DNA of 7,269 nt from an uncultured Chloroflexota bacterium. Its GTDB lineage: Bacteria > Chloroflexota > Anaerolineae > Aggregatilineales > Phototrophicaceae. The position numbers and the translations under genes are program-made. The stretch lies in NCBI GenBank assembly GCA_937942935.1, contig CALDGT010000774.1:1-7269 (forward strand). Reading direction: 5' to 3'. Positions 5,487 through 7,269 of the stretch are shown here, piece after piece (the stretch's first letter is position 1; each line of letters begins with the position of its first letter). The notes under the pieces are model-generated. The model was not told the origin of the DNA. It saw nothing but the letters and a program-made list of their open reading frames with translations, and did not search any database.

Positions 5487-5535
5487 AAAAATGTCATAAA
5501 TAACCGTTTGCGCGTTCTTAAAGGAGTTCTTATTC

Positions 5536-7080
5536 ATGTCTGTCACTATACCCACCCTTATCCTCAAACAATTATATACCTTTGGCAGTTTAGAAAATAT
5601 CGAAGGGGGCATCAAATTTTCGCTCAAAAATCGCCTTAGTGATACCCGTGTTTTGGCGATTAAATCCATTACCGTTAATGGTCATGATATGCCACATGGG
5701 GCGATTTTACTCGATTTAGACGATTCTGCCCCGCGCAAAATAACCCCTGTTTTTGAGCCGATTAACTTTCCGTTGGCAAAAGTGGTGTCGTTTATCATCC
5801 ACACTGACCACCTACCCGAAGGCAAACATAGCATCGAAATTACGGTTGAAGCCGAGATGTTTGGCGAACTCAATATCGCCGTAGAAGATTCTATCACCAC
5901 CAAAGATGAACATCTTATTCGTATCCCACGCGACACAACTGATGATTATACGGATGCCATCATCAAAGAGCGCCAAGCCTTTGTCGAAGAATTTACGGGC
6001 AAAAAATTAGAGCATGTGCCAAGTTATTCATTTGACCCACATATCACCAAAGGCAATATCGAACATTTTATTGGGGTGGCACAAATCCCGATTGGATGTG
6101 CGGGACCCATTCATATCAATGGCGAACATGCCAAAGGTGAATTTATTGTGCCAATGGCAACCAGCGAAGGGACACTCGTTGCCTCTTATAATCGCGGGAT
6201 TAAAGTGATTAACCTGAGTGGTGGCGCACGATGCACTGTTGTTGGGGATGCCATGCAACGCGCCCCTGTATTTGTATTTAATAATGCCCTAGAAGGGCGT
6301 GAATTTTTGAAATGGGTGAATGACCACATTGATAAAATTCGGATTGAAGCCGAATCAACATCTAGTGTGGCAAAATTGCAATATATTGACCCCTACTTAG
6401 CGAATAAATTTGTGTTTTTACGCTTTAATTATTCAACAGGTGATGCGGCGGGGCAAAATATGGTTGGGCGAGCCACATTTGCCGCTTGTAGCTGGATTTT
6501 AGACCAATATAAAGAACCGATTCAGCATTTTTATTTGGAATCGAACTTCGCCACCGACAAGAAAGCCTCTCAGGTGAATATTATGCGGACACGGGGCAAG
6601 CGCGTCACCGCCGAAGCGACTATTAAGCGCGATGTGTTAAATCATGTGATGCGTGTTGAGCCGTCTAGTTTGCATCGTCATGCGGGTGTAGCGAATGTTG
6701 GTGCATTTTTATCGGGTGCAAATAATAACGGGTGTCACTCCCCAAATGCTATTACGGCAATTTTTATTGCCACAGGTCAAGATGTGGCGAATGTGGCAGA
6801 ATCATCGGCAGGCGTGGTGTATACCGAATTGACCGATGAAGGGGATTTGTATATTTCCATCACCATCCCGTCTTTGATTATAGCTACTTATGGTGGTGGA
6901 ACAGGCTTGGCGACCCAACGCGAATGTTTGGAATTAATGGATTGTTATGGGCGTGGCAGGGTGAATAAACTCGCAGAAATTATTGCAGGGGTGGTGTTGG
7001 CAGGTGAATTATCGTTGGCGGCGGCGATTTCGTCATCCGATTGGGTGTCGAGCCACGAACAATACGGACGGAATCGGTAG
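5536..7080 (+). CDS. hmgA: Hydroxymethylglutaryl-CoA reductase (class I type) with extra N-terminal domain
   Basis: A 514-residue enzyme reducing HMG-CoA to mevalonate with NADPH, the committed step of the mevalonate pathway to isoprenoids. The catalytic part runs from about 135 to 514. It shows IGVAQIPIGCAGP (179-191), MATSEGT with catalytic Glu211, STGDAAGQNM (300-309; cofactor loop, usually DAMGMNM), NFATDKKA with catalytic Lys342, FIATGQD with Asp416, and His507 in SSHEQYGRNR at the C-terminus, so all four catalytic residues are kept. Residues 1-130 are not part of the usual soluble bacterial enzyme and contain no membrane spans, unlike eukaryotic forms; they look like a beta-rich domain (GSLENIEGGIKFSLKNRLSDT, then VDHLPEGKHSIEI-like spacing). 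The start is supported by AAAGGAG 9 bases upstream. No other mevalonate gene is in the window. The gene is divergent from a LuxR-type regulator. Confidence 0.95.
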   Translation: MSVTIPTLILKQLYTFGSLENIEGGIKFSLKNRLSDTRVLAIKSITVNGHDMPHGAILLDLDDSAPRKITPVFEPINFPLAKVVSFIIHTDHLPEGKHSIEITVEAEMFGELNIAVEDSITTKDEHLIRIPRDTTDDYTDAIIKERQAFVEEFTGKKLEHVPSYSFDPHITKGNIEHFIGVAQIPIGCAGPIHINGEHAKGEFIVPMATSEGTLVASYNRGIKVINLSGGARCTVVGDAMQRAPVFVFNNALEGREFLKWVNDHIDKIRIEAESTSSVAKLQYIDPYLANKFVFLRFNYSTGDAAGQNMVGRATFAACSWILDQYKEPIQHFYLESNFATDKKASQVNIMRTRGKRVTAEATIKRDVLNHVMRVEPSSLHRHAGVANVGAFLSGANNNGCHSPNAITAIFIATGQDVANVAESSAGVVYTELTDEGDLYISITIPSLIIATYGGGTGLATQRECLELMDCYGRGRVNKLAEIIAGVVLAGELSLAAAISSSDWVSSHEQYGRNR

Positions 7081-7103
7081 TATTTGGTGTTTGCGATAGA
7101 TAC

Positions 7104-7204
7104 AAGGGCGGACATACGCGCCAAAAACAGGTGCTAGTACCGCCCCTCCACACCCAATAGGCATGATTGTAGAGGCGGATTAGCAAAGTGTATATCTGCC
7201 CGTA
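7104..7204. repeat. Dispersed nested-palindrome repeat, copy B
   Basis: Related to copy A (4868-4975), sharing GGGCGGACAT at the left, CAAAAACAGGTG against TAAAAACGGATGG, and AATAGG...ATTGTAG.GGCGGATTAG in the right half. Terminal inverted repeats are AAGGGCGGACATACG (7104-7118) and TACGGGCAGATATA (7204-7191, minus strand). The inner arms CCGCCCCTCCA and TGTAGAGGCGG are diverged but can still pair in part. A deletion near the right end makes it shorter than copy A. It starts 24 bases after the HMG-CoA reductase stop and ends 5 bases from the stop of the next minus-strand frame. Confidence 0.7.
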
Positions 7205-7209
7205 TATCT

Positions 7210-7269
7210 CTACGATTCATCATCACCCCAATCGCCTGCTTCCCAACCTAACAGGTCACTCATCAATAT
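7210..7269 (-). CDS. 3' end of a minus-strand gene with an acidic C-terminus (partial)
   Basis: The minus strand is open from the window edge to TAG at 7212-7210, encoding a tail that ends SDLLGWEAGDWGDDES. The acidic, Trp-containing tail is compatible with a real protein end, and its position convergent to hmgA with a repeat in between fits normal gene spacing. With 19 codons the family cannot be named, and chance is possible. Confidence 0.4.
   Translation of the reverse strand: MLMSDLLGWEAGDWGDDES

Noticed and set aside
5682..6258. Minus-strand open frames inside the HMG-CoA reductase gene
   Set aside because: They are complement frames of a well-conserved coding region with no supporting start signals.
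1..7269. CRISPR array, tRNA, transposase or toxin-antitoxin module
   Set aside because: No regularly spaced direct repeats, cloverleaf, transposase motifs or paired small toxin/antitoxin genes were seen on either strand.

Overview
The window most likely comes from a Chloroflexota bacterium (Anaerolineae-like). This is inferred from the gene mix (class I-type HMG-CoA reductase for a mevalonate route to isoprenoids, a CpaF-type ATPase, a Gram-negative-like heptose kinase without its partner domain), from moderate GC with many TTG/ATG starts, and from small GC-rich palindromic repeats between genes. No rRNA, tRNA, CRISPR, transposase or phage gene is visible. The assignment is not proven.

Layout: the 3' end of a citrate synthase gene (+) occupies 1-231 and converges on a long minus-strand block. 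Read 3' to 5', that block holds a degenerate CPBP-like membrane protein (286-957), a low-specificity threonine aldolase (954-1994), an alkyltransferase-like DNA-repair protein (2068-2511), a PfkB/heptose-kinase-like sugar kinase (2513-3508), a CpaF/TadA-like secretion ATPase (3752-4744) and a short LuxR-type regulator (4973-5419). The regulator is divergent from a plus-strand HMG-CoA reductase with an extra N-terminal domain (5536-7080). The last 60 bases hold the 3' end of another minus-strand reading frame.

Two gene pairs are tightly coupled: kinase to alkyltransferase (stop and start one base apart) and aldolase to CPBP protein (TTGA stop/start overlap). The regulator and HMG-CoA reductase share a 116-base divergent promoter region with overlapping -10 boxes inside an imperfect palindrome, so the regulator may control the mevalonate gene. 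Two related copies (4868-4975 and 7104-7204) of a ~105-base nested palindromic repeat lie at the 3' ends of minus-strand genes; the first supplies the stop codon of the LuxR gene.

The most notable signal is in the alkyltransferase-like protein. It has Trp in place of the methyl-accepting Cys (PWQRV), and a basic tail ending in QMSLF, which looks like a beta sliding clamp-binding peptide. No complete new multi-gene defence or mobile system is visible here.
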